Below are positions 51,044 to 59,836 of a stretch of DNA of 64,000 nt, piece after piece. The DNA is taken from the NCBI RefSeq assembly GCF_000407485.1, contig NZ_ASWD01000004.1, forward strand, positions 1 to 64,000, in the 5' to 3' direction. Source of the stretch: Enterococcus pallens ATCC BAA-351 (GTDB lineage Bacteria > Bacillota > Bacilli > Lactobacillales > Enterococcaceae). Positions within the stretch are counted from its first letter, which is position 1. Every line of letters starts with the position of its first letter. Below the pieces are notes generated by a model. That model was given only the letters and a program-made list of their open reading frames with translations, did no database searches and was not told where the DNA came from. Position numbers and translations under genes: made by a program.

Positions 51044-51073
51044 ATTATAGTAGTTTTTTTGCAGAATTGCGAA
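51044..51073 (-). promoter_or_regulatory. promoter of the ymdB-ylbF-mutS-mutL-maf-msrB run
   Basis: Consensus -10 TATAAT (51044-51049), 18-bp spacer, -35 TTCGCA (51068-51073) on the minus strand, about 35 bp before the ymdB start. Confidence 0.65.
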
Positions 51074-51133
51074 TCTATCTTGACACAAATAACCGATATT
51101 TTACTTTCCATTTAACTGATTATTTGGCTTTTG

Positions 51134-51172
51134 AAAAAAGAAGGACTAGAATCCCATAATAGAACTCTAGCC
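51134..51172 (-). terminator. intrinsic terminator of the DUF805 gene
   Basis: Imperfect stem GGCTAGA/TCTAGTCC with a bulge around 51142-51172, followed by CTTCTTTTTTC on the minus strand. Confidence 0.7.
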
Positions 51173-51178
51173 CTTTGA

Positions 51179-52675
51179 CTATTCTGCATTTGTTTCTGAT
51201 AAAATGATTCGTTCATCAATTTTCCGATTGGTAGTATGTTTCTTATTCGACTGTACCGTAAAGGATACAACCAAATGCAGCACTAAGAGCAAAACAGGCC
51301 ACAGAACAAAGGTACACAACGCTGGAAATAAATTGGTGGCAAGCTCTGTAAGAGAGGGTGACGTGTAGAGCTGGCTCATGCATTTTTCACCAAAGCTGTA
51401 AATGGCTGTGTGAAACTCGCCTACTGCATACATCGCTCCGTAGAATGTGATCCAAATCAATTTGAAAAACGATAACGTATATTCGAAATTTCTAGTAATA
51501 TTACTTTTCAAGAGCATCTGGTAGGTTTTCTTATCCAAAAATAAAACGACTAACGTGATAATTAATGAGAATGTTGCGTTACCAATATACATTGAAACTA
51601 AACCTAAACAGGCACAAACTAAGACAATCTGTTCTGTTGAAATCTGAAAGGAACGGAAGCTTCCAACAATATTTATTACTAATTGCAGTAAAAACAGCAG
51701 TAAGGCGGTAGCGTAAGTTACCAATGCGATAAAAAAGCAAATATCTGCACTAAAATCGTCCATGCCTCTAAAACCAATCCCTAAGAAAACCGCACTTAAA
51801 CAAAAGAAAATAGCATAAAATGCCGCATTTAAATAGCGTCCCATTTCTAACCTCCTTGAAATCTCAATTAGTACTCCTGTCTTCCTTTTGGTTCGTATAC
51901 TAGGATCTTCGGCTATTTTCTTCTTTTGGTTAGGACGAAGTTGAGACTTCGGTTTTATCTTTTTTTCCAACTCTACTTTTTTTAACGATTCTTCTGATTT
52001 TATTGATTCCACCTGCTTTGCTGATTTTATTTTCACTCTTTTTTGAATGTTTTGATTCTCCAGTCCTGGAGGTTTCCTCCTAAAGAAAAAGCATGCTGCA
52101 GGATTGTTACTAGCAGTGGCTAGTTGGTTTGTCGGCAGTAAAGTACAGACAAACAAAATTAAAGTTAAACAACCATTGAGCAACGTGCAAAGACCAATGA
52201 CTAACTCTCCTTGAGAAGACATTCCAATAATATTTTTTTGAAGATGCAAACCATATTGCAAAAGCAATAAAAAAACATACGTTATATAATAGACAGCAAA
52301 TCCTCGCCCGCTCACCCCTGCATCTCGTATTCTTCGGCATAACAGGGCCACCGAAGGAATGATCAAACCCAAACAAATTAAACTGTAAAATACAATAATT
52401 GGCAGTACCTGCAGCAGCGAAGTAAGTACTTCTTTGTTAAGTGTTTTTTGATCGAGGTAACCATATCTAAACAGCATTGCTGCATCCCACATGATAGAAA
52501 TATCAGCCTGAAATAAAATCAAAAAGAAGATCAGATGGAAAACTCCCACCACCAGTTTTACCCACCAATATCCTGCCCTAGTAGAGCGTCCTTTAAAATC
52601 AGCATATCCTTGGAAATAATCCAAAAGTGCTCGGTTAACATTTACTTGTCCTGGTTTCTGGTCTATTTTACGCAT
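51179..52675 (-). CDS. DUF805 domain membrane protein fused to a second membrane domain
   Basis: The 498-residue protein has an N-terminal DUF805 unit (DYFQGYADFKGRSTRAGYWW at about 19-38, RRIRDAG near 115, several transmembrane helices to about 195). A strongly basic Lys/Glu hydrophilic linker follows (about 205-270), then a C-terminal half with about six more transmembrane helices. Ordinary DUF805 proteins are 110-200 residues and end after the first part. The start is ATG 52673-52675 with GGAGGAG upstream, not the earlier ATG at 52702. Monocistronic. Function unknown. Confidence 0.8.
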   Translation of the reverse strand: MRKIDQKPGQVNVNRALLDYFQGYADFKGRSTRAGYWWVKLVVGVFHLIFFLILFQADISIMWDAAMLFRYGYLDQKTLNKEVLTSLLQVLPIIVFYSLICLGLIIPSVALLCRRIRDAGVSGRGFAVYYITYVFLLLLQYGLHLQKNIIGMSSQGELVIGLCTLLNGCLTLILFVCTLLPTNQLATASNNPAACFFFRRKPPGLENQNIQKRVKIKSAKQVESIKSEESLKKVELEKKIKPKSQLRPNQKKKIAEDPSIRTKRKTGVLIEISRRLEMGRYLNAAFYAIFFCLSAVFLGIGFRGMDDFSADICFFIALVTYATALLLFLLQLVINIVGSFRSFQISTEQIVLVCACLGLVSMYIGNATFSLIITLVVLFLDKKTYQMLLKSNITRNFEYTLSFFKLIWITFYGAMYAVGEFHTAIYSFGEKCMSQLYTSPSLTELATNLFPALCTFVLWPVLLLVLHLVVSFTVQSNKKHTTNRKIDERIILSETNAE

Positions 52676-52714
52676 CCTTCTCCTCCTCTCACGCTTACAC
52701 ATCCATCTATCATC

Positions 52715-52743
52715 TGTATAGTAGAAATAGCTGATCAGATCAA
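52715..52743 (-). promoter_or_regulatory. promoter of the DUF805 gene
   Basis: -35 TTGATC (52738-52743), 17-bp spacer, -10 TATACA (52715-52720) on the minus strand. Confidence 0.5.
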
Positions 52744-53067
52744 AATTAATGATTCAACGGATAGTCGATCCTCTCTCAATCAGACATTAGGAGTTTTTAC
52801 AGCTCCCACTGAGCTATTTTTCATCATCTTTTTCTCATTATTCTAATCAAAATTAAGAAATCACTTTTGCCACCCAAGTCCAAAAACACATTTTTAACTT
52901 CCCACTTATAATAACAATAAAATTAAACCGAATTAGATTAAAAAGAATAAACCACCAACCTGAAAAACCCTTTATAAACACATCTAATATGCTATCAGCT
53001 ATAAGATTTTTTTACAAGCTTTTATGATAAAATAATATTTTAAATAACATTAAAATGGATAAAAAGA
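52744..53067. other. AT-rich intergenic stretch, no gene seen
   Basis: About 320 bp between the DUF805 promoter and the HAD phosphatase terminator. It is very AT-rich. I see only a small inverted repeat AGCTC/GAGCT near 52801-52815 and no open frame with a ribosome site, no RNA fold I can name, and no promoter I trust. Confidence 0.6.
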
Positions 53068-53096
53068 CAAAAAAAGATCGGCTGTCAGCCGATCTT
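53068..53096 (-). terminator. intrinsic terminator of the HAD phosphatase gene
   Basis: Perfect ten-bp stem AAGATCGGCT/AGCCGATCTT (53074-53083 with 53087-53096), a 3-nt loop and a T-run on the minus strand. Confidence 0.92.
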
Positions 53097-53109
53097 AACT
53101 AATTCCCTT

Positions 53110-53889
53110 TTAATGAACCAATTCTAATTTTCGTAAAGCTTTATAAATACCATCTTGATCATTTGTATCTGTTACAAGATTGGCAGCTTTTTGTACATGA
53201 CTGGCAGCATTTCCCATTGCAACACCTGTACCTGCTAATCGCAACATCTCAACATCATTATTACCGTCCCCAAAAGTAATGACATTTTCAGGTTGGATCC
53301 CCACTTTCTGAGCTAAGGCCGAAATAGTCTGAGCCTTTGAACCATGGTTCGGAATAATGTCCACGCTGTTTGGGTGCCAACGCACAAAGCGAAACTCGGG
53401 AAAAGCAGCTGCAAATTCTTCGTCCATTGCAGCATCGAAAAAGACACAGCCTTGATAGACTTCATGACGATCCAAAAAATCAGGTGAAAAGTTAGGCATT
53501 ATACCACCAAACGAACTCATGGCATCTGCAACTAACGGAGCATCAAAATCGGTTACTCGAGCAATTGAATCCAAGCTAAACAAGGAAACATCTTTTTTAC
53601 GTTCTTTAGCAAAATCGATCAAACGTACCAATGCCTTCCGATCTAACAAGTGCTTGTAAATCTGCTCATGATCTAAAAATGCAGCGGAGCCGTTGCATAC
53701 AATATAGTTAGTACAGCCCAGCTGATGAATCACTTCACCGGCTAATAAACGTGAACGTCCAGTTGCAATAATGACTAAGTGACCTGCCTGACGAAGAGCC
53801 TTCAAAGCCTTCATGGTGCTTTCCAACGGTTTTCTTTGACTGTTTAACAACGTACCATCAATGTCTAGTGCAATTAGTTTTCTTTCCAT
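53110..53889 (-). CDS. Cof-type HAD-IIB family hydrolase
   Basis: The 259-residue protein has HAD motif I LDIDGTLL (8-15), motif II ATGRS, and motifs III/IV in GDGNNDVEML with a C2B-type cap between. Cof-like enzymes dephosphorylate sugar phosphates, FMN or PLP; the substrate is not evident. The ATG has GGAGAAG upstream. Monocistronic. Confidence 0.93.
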   Translation of the reverse strand: MERKLIALDIDGTLLNSQRKPLESTMKALKALRQAGHLVIIATGRSRLLAGEVIHQLGCTNYIVCNGSAAFLDHEQIYKHLLDRKALVRLIDFAKERKKDVSLFSLDSIARVTDFDAPLVADAMSSFGGIMPNFSPDFLDRHEVYQGCVFFDAAMDEEFAAAFPEFRFVRWHPNSVDIIPNHGSKAQTISALAQKVGIQPENVITFGDGNNDVEMLRLAGTGVAMGNAASHVQKAANLVTDTNDQDGIYKALRKLELVH

Positions 53890-54056
53890 TCCACTTCTCC
53901 ATATTATGTATTTGCCTTCTATAGTAACTGCGCATGTATGCTTATTCTAGTGAAAGTTTGTGAAATATGCAAAGTAAATTGATGAAAAAACAGCAAAAAC
54001 CGAAAATTGTTACGGAATTTTAAAAGAAATCTTAAGAACATTGACCCAACTCAACC

Positions 54057-54086
54057 TTGACGAATCCTGTCAAAATCGGTTATACT
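54057..54086 (+). promoter_or_regulatory. rpsD promoter
   Basis: -35 TTGACG (54057-54062), 18-bp spacer, -10 TATACT (54081-54086), giving a leader of about 170 nt. Confidence 0.75.
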
Positions 54087-54132
54087 GAACTTTGTGTAAA
54101 ATAATGCAGCAGAAAAATAATAGCCCGTCACC

Positions 54133-54199
54133 AGTTCGTTGCCTCTACAGGTTCAATTGCGTAACCGCGGCTGCAAAGGTGAAGATTGAAGAACGAACT
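54133..54199 (+). promoter_or_regulatory. structured leader of rpsD (probable S4 autoregulatory RNA)
   Basis: AGTTCGTT (54133-54140) pairs with AACGAACT (54192-54199), and TTCAAT (54152-54157) with ATTGAA (54185-54190). A small CCT/AGG hairpin lies between, forming a branched fold. In Bacillus, S4 represses its own mRNA through such a leader; position and structure fit, but the fold was drawn by hand. Confidence 0.6.
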
Positions 54200-54264
54200 A
54201 CACGGATGTGAATTTTTCAACGGATTATTTTACTCCAAATACAATTTATTGGAGGAATTTTTAA

Positions 54265-54876
54265 ATGTCTCGTTATACAGGACCATCATGGAAACAATCT
54301 CGTCGTCTTGGTATTTCTTTATCAGGAACCGGCAAAGAATTAGCACGTCGTCCATATGCACCAGGTCAACATGGACCAAACAGCCGTGGAAAAAAATCTG
54401 AATACGGTTTGCAAATGGCTGAAAAACAAAAACTACGTTTCACTTACGGCTTAAATGAACGTCAATTCCGTAACATGTTCGTACGCGCTAGCAAAATCAA
54501 AGAAGGTAAACACGGTGTTAACTTCATGATCTTACTAGAACGTCGTTTGGACAATGTTGTTTATCGCTTAGGTTTGGCTTCAACTCGTCGCCAAGCTCGT
54601 CAATTAGTTAACCACGGCCACGTAATGGTTGATGGCAAACGTGTTGACATCCCTTCATACGAAGTAGAAGTTGGCCAAGTAATCTCTATTCGCGAAAAAT
54701 CTCGCAACATGGTTACTGTTAAAGCTGCGGTTGAATCTGCAGTTGGTCGTCCATCTTTTGTAAGCTTTGATGATGAAAAATTAGAAGGTTCATTGACTCG
54801 TTTACCTGAACGTGACGAATTGAACCCAGATATCGACGAAGCACTAGTCGTTGAATACTACAACAAATTACTGTAA
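54265..54876 (+). CDS. rpsD: 30S ribosomal protein S4
   Basis: Primary 16S-binding assembly protein and translational repressor, 203 residues. It opens [16 protein letters not shown] and has the S4 RNA-binding domain from about residue 92 ([21 protein letters not shown]). The zinc cysteines of the C+ form are absent, so it is the C- form. GGAGG precedes the ATG. Monocistronic with leader, promoter and strong terminator. Confidence 0.98.
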   Translation: MSRYTGPSWKQSRRLGISLSGTGKELARRPYAPGQHGPNSRGKKSEYGLQMAEKQKLRFTYGLNERQFRNMFVRASKIKEGKHGVNFMILLERRLDNVVYRLGLASTRRQARQLVNHGHVMVDGKRVDIPSYEVEVGQVISIREKSRNMVTVKAAVESAVGRPSFVSFDDEKLEGSLTRLPERDELNPDIDEALVVEYYNKLL

Positions 54877-54891
54877 GATTTCTTACAATTT

Positions 54892-54925
54892 GCTCAAAAC
54901 TCTTCATGGGTTTTGAGCTTTTTTA
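54892..54925 (+). terminator. intrinsic terminator of rpsD
   Basis: Nine-bp stem GCTCAAAAC/GTTTTGAGC (54892-54900 with 54910-54918), followed by TTTTTT. Confidence 0.92.
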
Positions 54926-54937
54926 TTTTCTGAAACA

Positions 54938-55414
54938 CTAGCGAGGTTCAGTCAATCTTGCATCTGCAATCGTAATTTGCTGCGTGTCACCACTGAACTC
55001 GAACCCTTGGCTTTCATAAAATCTTCGAGCTGATACATTCGCTTCCAATCCCCCTAAATAGATATTGGTAAAGCCGGATACTTCAAGCTCTTTCATTACA
55101 TAGTTAAGCAGCTATTTTCCGTAGCCTTTTCCGGTACATTCAGGTAAAAGATACAGTGAAATCAACTCACCCCAGCCTGACAAATTTTCATCACTCGCTG
55201 AACCGCAGGCTGCTGTGCCAATCACCTTTCCTTGTTCCCGCAGCACAAAGCTTTGAAAAGCATTATCCTTCAATATGGTTACCCAACGTTCACTAGCAAG
55301 ACGAACCAAGAATGCTTCAGGTATAATTTCCCGATAAGCGTGTTTCCAGTTTTGAACATATATTTCTACAATTAGGTTTAAATCATCCATTGCTTTTAGT
55401 GGTCGAATTTCCAT
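54938..55414 (-). pseudogene. GNAT family acetyltransferase, interrupted by an in-frame TAG
   Basis: From ATG 55412-55414 (GGGAGGAAGACC upstream) the frame reads a GNAT domain (MEIRPLKAMDDL... GELISLYLLPECTGKGYGK) and meets TAG at 55112-55114, inside the acetyl-CoA-binding loop. The same frame continues without a shift: LLNYVMKELEVSGFTNIYLGG... ANVSARRFYESQGFEF... to a second stop at 54938-54940. Intact length would be 158 residues, normal for GNAT. The truncated 100-residue product lacks half of the cofactor site and is probably inactive. A sequencing error or a sense codon (CAG or AAG) changed to TAG would both explain it. Confidence 0.85.
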
Positions 55415-55452
55415 GGTCTTCCTCCCTTTTATAAATTGTACCAAATTTGTAC

Positions 55453-55512
55453 TTTACTTTTTGGTTAACTATCGGTATACTTTCGTTAACCAAAATAAAA
55501 TTACAAGTTAAC
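55453..55512 (+). promoter_or_regulatory. bioY promoter with three BirA half-sites
   Basis: -35 TTTACT (55453-55458), 17-bp spacer, -10 TATACT (55476-55481). GTTAAC half-sites occur at 55464-55469, 55485-55490 and 55507-55512, spaced by 15 and 16 bp. The first pair encloses the -10 within GGTTAAC...GTTAACC; the second is CGTTAAC...GTTAACG. This is the BirA (biotin-protein-ligase repressor) operator pattern, here with a shared middle half. Confidence 0.8.
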
Positions 55513-55527
55513 GAAAGTGGGTTTATC

Positions 55528-56070
55528 ATGAAATTATCTAGTCGTGAAATGGTTTTAGCTGGAATGTTTGCTGCCGCGATTGGTGTATTGTCACAATTTA
55601 CGATTCCTTTTGGACCTATTCCATTGACCTTGCAAACCTTCGCAGTTGGTTTTGTCGTAACCGTATTGGGAAAGAAAACCGGAACTTTGGCCATTTTGAT
55701 TTATTTGTTAATGGGCTTTATTGGCTTACCTGTGTTTGCTGGCGGCAGTGCTGGAATTGGTGTGGTTTTTGGGCCTACCGGCGGTTTTTTAGTCGGATTT
55801 ATCTTTAACGGATTAGTCACAGGTTGGTTGATCGAAAAGACTCCTACTAATTACTTTTGGTCAATTTTGGCGAATGTCGCTGGGGCGTTTATTACCTTGT
55901 TCTTTGGCTCATTGTGGTTGAAATTCGGTGCCAGTCTGCCTTGGTCTGGGGCATTTTCGGCAGGAATGATTCCTTTCTTGATTCCCGGACTAATTAAAGC
56001 CGTGGCTGCTGGCTATTTAGGACACTTAATTTCTCAACGGCTGCCTCGCTCCTTTTCTTATTCCAAATAA
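55528..56070 (+). CDS. bioY: biotin ECF transporter S component BioY
   Basis: Six-helix membrane protein of 180 residues with the BioY signatures FGPIPLTLQTFAVG and GFIGLPVFAGGSAGIG, and a GPTGGFLVGF loop. Imports biotin with the shared ECF module encoded elsewhere. The longest frame begins 27 codons earlier, inside the operator; the start here is ATG 55528 with a weak GAAAGTGGG upstream. BirA half-sites in the promoter agree with the function. Confidence 0.95.
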   Translation: MKLSSREMVLAGMFAAAIGVLSQFTIPFGPIPLTLQTFAVGFVVTVLGKKTGTLAILIYLLMGFIGLPVFAGGSAGIGVVFGPTGGFLVGFIFNGLVTGWLIEKTPTNYFWSILANVAGAFITLFFGSLWLKFGASLPWSGAFSAGMIPFLIPGLIKAVAAGYLGHLISQRLPRSFSYSK

Positions 56071-56073
56071 ATA

Positions 56074-56094
56074 GGATACGGCTTAGCCGTATCC
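56074..56094. terminator. hairpin between convergent bioY and methyltransferase genes
   Basis: Ten-bp perfect stem GGATACGGCT/AGCCGTATCC with a 1-nt gap (56074-56083 with 56085-56094). Neither side has a long T-run, so as a terminator it is probably weak and bidirectional. Confidence 0.6.
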
Positions 56095-56101
56095 TTAATT
56101 A

Positions 56102-56887
56102 CTATTTTGCCTGTAGAAGCCAGGTAGCCCCTACTACATCAGTGGCAATATCTTCCGTTTCATTCTCCTGACTTTGAACATAGGACAAGAACAGGTCCCG
56201 CTTCTCAGGAAATTGTTGACCTAGTTCTTCTGCTCGTTGGCGAATGAACTGATTGTTGCGATCGTTGACTTCCTTTTCGTTAGCAGTATCAACTACTTGC
56301 ATCGCGGCTACTTTGAAGCCTGCCTGCTGGAATGTTTCTTGCCACTGGTTTAAGGTTAGGTATTCGTAATTTTGATAACGAATATTCTCAGCCTCACCAA
56401 TTAGGTAGCCATCATCCAGCAGCAGAAAACCTTGAGGCTTGATCACTTTTTTTAATTGGTCTAGCATAACTAACGGTTCACCAAGAACATCTCCAACAGC
56501 ACCAAAGACAGCTATGTCATAGCCTCGTTCAGTTTCCACTACTTCATTTAAATCACCTACTACAAACTTGCAGCATTCCGTTACTTGATACTCCATCGCT
56601 TTATTTTTGGCAACTTCAATGAATTCCGGCAGCAAGTCAATGCCTTTTACTTGAATGTTCAAAGCTTTAGCTAACGTAATTGCTACGGCACCTTTGCCAC
56701 AGCCTAAATCAATAACCTTAGTTTGCGGAGTAATGGGAATATTTTTCTCGATTAAGCTCTGCATAATCCTGGGATTACTGCCTAGCTCCCATAAATCTTG
56801 CAATAGATACCCCAGATAAGGTAAAAGTTCAGTTGTTTCAGCAGTTAGTGAACTAGCTAGTTTTTCATTTATTTTTTGTTCCTTCAT
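56102..56887 (-). CDS. class I SAM-dependent methyltransferase
   Basis: The 261-residue protein has motif I VIDLGCGKGAVAITLAK (about 57-73), acidic residue GIDLLPEF, and motif II near VVGDLNEV. An N-terminal helical extension and a C-terminal part with many Glu/Gln follow the plan of small-molecule methyltransferases, but the substrate is unknown. The start is ATG 56885-56887 with GGAGGAG upstream. It lies downstream of the ABC operon but without a visible shared signal. Confidence 0.85.
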   Translation of the reverse strand: MKEQKINEKLASSLTAETTELLPYLGYLLQDLWELGSNPRIMQSLIEKNIPITPQTKVIDLGCGKGAVAITLAKALNIQVKGIDLLPEFIEVAKNKAMEYQVTECCKFVVGDLNEVVETERGYDIAVFGAVGDVLGEPLVMLDQLKKVIKPQGFLLLDDGYLIGEAENIRYQNYEYLTLNQWQETFQQAGFKVAAMQVVDTANEKEVNDRNNQFIRQRAEELGQQFPEKRDLFLSYVQSQENETEDIATDVVGATWLLQAK

Positions 56888-57015
56888 TCGCTTCTCCTCC
56901 AAATTTTTATTTTTTACTACCACTATAGTTGGAGGGCCACGAGCTGTTGGTTAGTTAGGAGGTCGACAAAACATCTGCTTCACCTTCTTTTTTTGTATGG
57001 CCTATTGAGTCTTGC

Positions 57016-58230
57016 TTAACGCAATAGCGAAACAATATCTTTGCTAGCTGCACTTTTAGCTGGCAGCCAACTAAAGACAATGCCAATCAGCACCGACAAG
57101 CCAAATGCTAATAGTACTGTAAATAAATCTGGCTGAACACTCAGCGGTGTAAATAGACTAATTAAATAAGCAAAAACCATTCCTACCAGATATCCAATGG
57201 TTCCACCAATTAAGGTTAAGGAAATACCTTCTAATAAAAACTGCATCATGATGTTGCCTTTCGTGCCACCCATCGCTCGTCGAACCCCAATTTCTTTAGT
57301 TCGCTCTGACACGGAGATATAAATCATATTCATGACACCGATGCCCGAAATAAACAGCGAGATGCCCCCGACAACTGAAATTAATAAGGTAATGCTGGTT
57401 AACAACGTCCGCAAGGTGTCTACCTGTCCAGCTAAATCCTGACTCGTATAGCTGCCCAAATCTTTTTGCGAACCATACTTTTTCAGCATTGTTTCGGTTT
57501 CCTTGGTCACAGTTTCCACATTTGCTGTGGAAGTCATTTTGACCTGAACCATCGAGCGATCTTCGGTATCAAAATACTTTTGATACACCTTTTCCGGCAT
57601 CTCAGCTACGACATTGTCCTCTTCTGTTGAAATAATACCGTTACTTTCTCTTTCTGGCATGATACCTACGACTTCAAATAGATGGCCGCCGATTTTAATA
57701 GCTTGACCAACTAAAGCAGCTGGCTCCTCTTTGTTAATTGCCTCAGCGGCTACTTCATCAATTACGATTACTGGATTTTCATTGAGGCTGTCGCTCTCTT
57801 GGATAGAACGGCCATATAATACTTCTGTTCCTTGTCCCTTTAACAATTTAAAGCAGCTCCAGCGTTGATCATTTACGGCATCATCAATTTTCTGTTCGCC
57901 ATACTTTACACCATTTCGCTGTCCCGTATAATAAGTAGCATTTTCCACACCAGGCAACGCTTCGATCCGACTAATGTCTTCTTCTGTAAAGCCGTCTAAA
58001 TGATTCGCGGCAAAGGCTTCATCGGTAGGACTGAAGGTCAGACCGACACTGCCATCAAATTGATCCAACCCAATGAATTCAGAAGCATAATTTTCAAAGG
58101 CTCGTCCAATCGAAAAGACAGTGATAACTGCCGAGACACCGATGACTAAACCGATCATGGTTAAAAAGCTGCGGCGTTTATTTTTGCCAATCGCTTTGAA
58201 TGAGGTTTTCCATACTTCGCTAAACCGCAT
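57016..58230 (-). CDS. ABC transporter permease (MacB/FtsX type)
   Basis: The 404-residue protein has one N-terminal helix (about 22-44), a large extracellular MacB periplasmic-core-like domain, and three C-terminal helices. The hallmark GIGVMNMIYISVSERTKEIG and RRAMGG motifs couple to the ATPase. I start at ATG 58228-58230 with GAGGG eight bases before it; the upstream GTG is too close. Overlaps the ATPase gene by 11 bp. Together with the next two genes it forms a mechanotransmission-type exporter, probably for a peptide, toxin or antibiotic. Confidence 0.92.
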   Translation of the reverse strand: MRFSEVWKTSFKAIGKNKRRSFLTMIGLVIGVSAVITVFSIGRAFENYASEFIGLDQFDGSVGLTFSPTDEAFAANHLDGFTEEDISRIEALPGVENATYYTGQRNGVKYGEQKIDDAVNDQRWSCFKLLKGQGTEVLYGRSIQESDSLNENPVIVIDEVAAEAINKEEPAALVGQAIKIGGHLFEVVGIMPERESNGIISTEEDNVVAEMPEKVYQKYFDTEDRSMVQVKMTSTANVETVTKETETMLKKYGSQKDLGSYTSQDLAGQVDTLRTLLTSITLLISVVGGISLFISGIGVMNMIYISVSERTKEIGVRRAMGGTKGNIMMQFLLEGISLTLIGGTIGYLVGMVFAYLISLFTPLSVQPDLFTVLLAFGLSVLIGIVFSWLPAKSAASKDIVSLLR

Positions 58231-58906
58231 AGGCCACACCCTCTTCCAAGATCTCGCCGTCTTTTACGATAATCACTCGCTGACAGTAAGCTGCAGCATC
58301 TGGATCATGGGTAACCATTAAGATTGTTACCTTTTCCTCTTCATTCAAGCGTTTAAACAGGTGCATAATTTCTTCAGAGGTATGACTATCCAAAGCCCCC
58401 GTAGGTTCATCGGCTACTATAAATTTGGGATTCCCTACGATTGCCCGGGCAATCGCTACCCGCTGCTGCTGACCACCTGACAGCTGCTTCGGAAGTTTAT
58501 TGTATTTGTCCGCAATTCCGACCTTTTTCAAGGCCTCCATTACCAACGGCTTGGTTTGTCGTGATTTCATTCCACCATACAATAAAGGCAGTGCTACATT
58601 TTCCATAACGGTATTGTTCTCAATTAGCTGAAAGGCTTGAAAGACAAATCCTACTGACTGGTTACGCAGAGCCGACAGGCGTTCATCTTTGTAGCGATAA
58701 GCATTTTCACCATTAAACGTATAGCTGCCTTCAAAATCACCGTCTAAAAAGCTGATGGTATTGATCAAAGTAGACTTGCCTGAACCTGAGGGGCCCATGA
58801 CAGCGACAAATTCATGTTCGTCAATCGTTAAGGAAATATTTTTTAGCACGTGAATTTTTTCTTGGTCAGCAGTATAAAATTTATTGATATCCTTCATGAC
58901 GATCAT
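58220..58906 (-). CDS. ABC transporter ATP-binding protein (MacB/LolD type)
   Basis: The 228-residue nucleotide-binding subunit has Walker A GPSGSGKST (38-46), signature LSGGQ (142-146), Walker B FIVADE (162-167) and the DEPTGALD marker of the MacB/LolD group. Its ATG overlaps the stop of the membrane-fusion protein gene by 4 bp, so translation is coupled. Confidence 0.95.
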   Translation of the reverse strand: MIVMKDINKFYTADQEKIHVLKNISLTIDEHEFVAVMGPSGSGKSTLINTISFLDGDFEGSYTFNGENAYRYKDERLSALRNQSVGFVFQAFQLIENNTVMENVALPLLYGGMKSRQTKPLVMEALKKVGIADKYNKLPKQLSGGQQQRVAIARAIVGNPKFIVADEPTGALDSHTSEEIMHLFKRLNEEEKVTILMVTHDPDAAAYCQRVIIVKDGEILEEGVAYAV

Positions 58907-59724
58907 TGGACAGTCACATCCATCCCGTCTTTGATGTCCGTTGCGTCTTTGATGATTTTTTCATCAACATTGAGGCCAGACTGTAAAATATAGTAGCCGT
59001 TTCCTTTAACCGCAGTAATTGGTTTTTCAACTGCTTTGCCGTCTTCTACAGTATAAACATAGTGGCTGCCTTCTTTTTCCACCACACTTTTCACTGGCAA
59101 ACGTAATTCATTTCTTGGTATCAATACTTCGACTGAGTAGCCTACTGGGATGCTTTCATCAGGAATCGCTGAGAAATTGTAGGTTACGATGGAAGTAGCT
59201 GCTTCTTCAGCTGGTTCATTATTCATTTCAGCAATATTTGTGACCCGTCCAGTTACAATTCGATCATTATTAGTACATTGAATTTCAATGGGTTCATTCA
59301 AAGCGACTTTTTCCTTGTCATATTCAGTAACGGTGCCTTTAATCGCGGATTCTTCACTTTTTAGAATCATTAATGATTGCTGCGGATCATTTTTAGCATC
59401 TTCATTGACCGAGGTTACCACTGAATCATGAGCTGCCCGAATTTGTTCACCCCATTCATAAGTTACCAGCACGGTTCCTTTTAGGACGTGGTCGCCTTCG
59501 TTGACATGAATGGTACGAACCTTACCTTTATCTTCAGCTAGCAACACGGTTTGTTTTTTAGTGGGCTGAACCTGTCCCTTCAAGTGTAAGGGTGTTTGTT
59601 TTTCTACTTGATATAATTCGACATATTCAGTCTCTTCATTTGCTTTTGCTTGTGTACTTTGGTACCAAAAAAATCCGCCACCTGCCAATAGTACAACACC
59701 TAACCCAATCAATAGTTTTTTCAT
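58903..59724 (-). CDS. efflux membrane-fusion subunit (HlyD/MacA-like)
   Basis: The 273-residue protein has an N-terminal membrane anchor (about 2-22, ending in WYQS), and a split biotinyl-lipoyl-like domain (VRTIHVNEGDHVLKGTVLV then AHDSVVTSVNEDA) with almost no coiled coil between the halves. A beta-barrel domain follows. It is shorter than Gram-negative MacA, as usual in Firmicutes. The ATG has GAGGAGG upstream. First gene of the three-gene exporter operon. Confidence 0.9.
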   Translation of the reverse strand: MKKLLIGLGVVLLAGGGFFWYQSTQAKANEETEYVELYQVEKQTPLHLKGQVQPTKKQTVLLAEDKGKVRTIHVNEGDHVLKGTVLVTYEWGEQIRAAHDSVVTSVNEDAKNDPQQSLMILKSEESAIKGTVTEYDKEKVALNEPIEIQCTNNDRIVTGRVTNIAEMNNEPAEEAATSIVTYNFSAIPDESIPVGYSVEVLIPRNELRLPVKSVVEKEGSHYVYTVEDGKAVEKPITAVKGNGYYILQSGLNVDEKIIKDATDIKDGMDVTVQ

Positions 59725-59836
59725 TCTTATCCTCCTCTAATTTTCTGTTAAGAAAATTGTAAGACGAAATGATCTTTCCTGCGTCGTGCGAAAGTATAAG
59801 ATTTTTGTAGGACTTTAGAAGGAGAATTATTATGTC

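Noticed and set aside
56924-57015. GTTGGAGGG / GTTAGGAGGT direct repeats upstream of the methyltransferase as a MerR-type operator
   Set aside because: Only loosely similar arms, no spaced promoter elements fit, and no regulator gene nearby.
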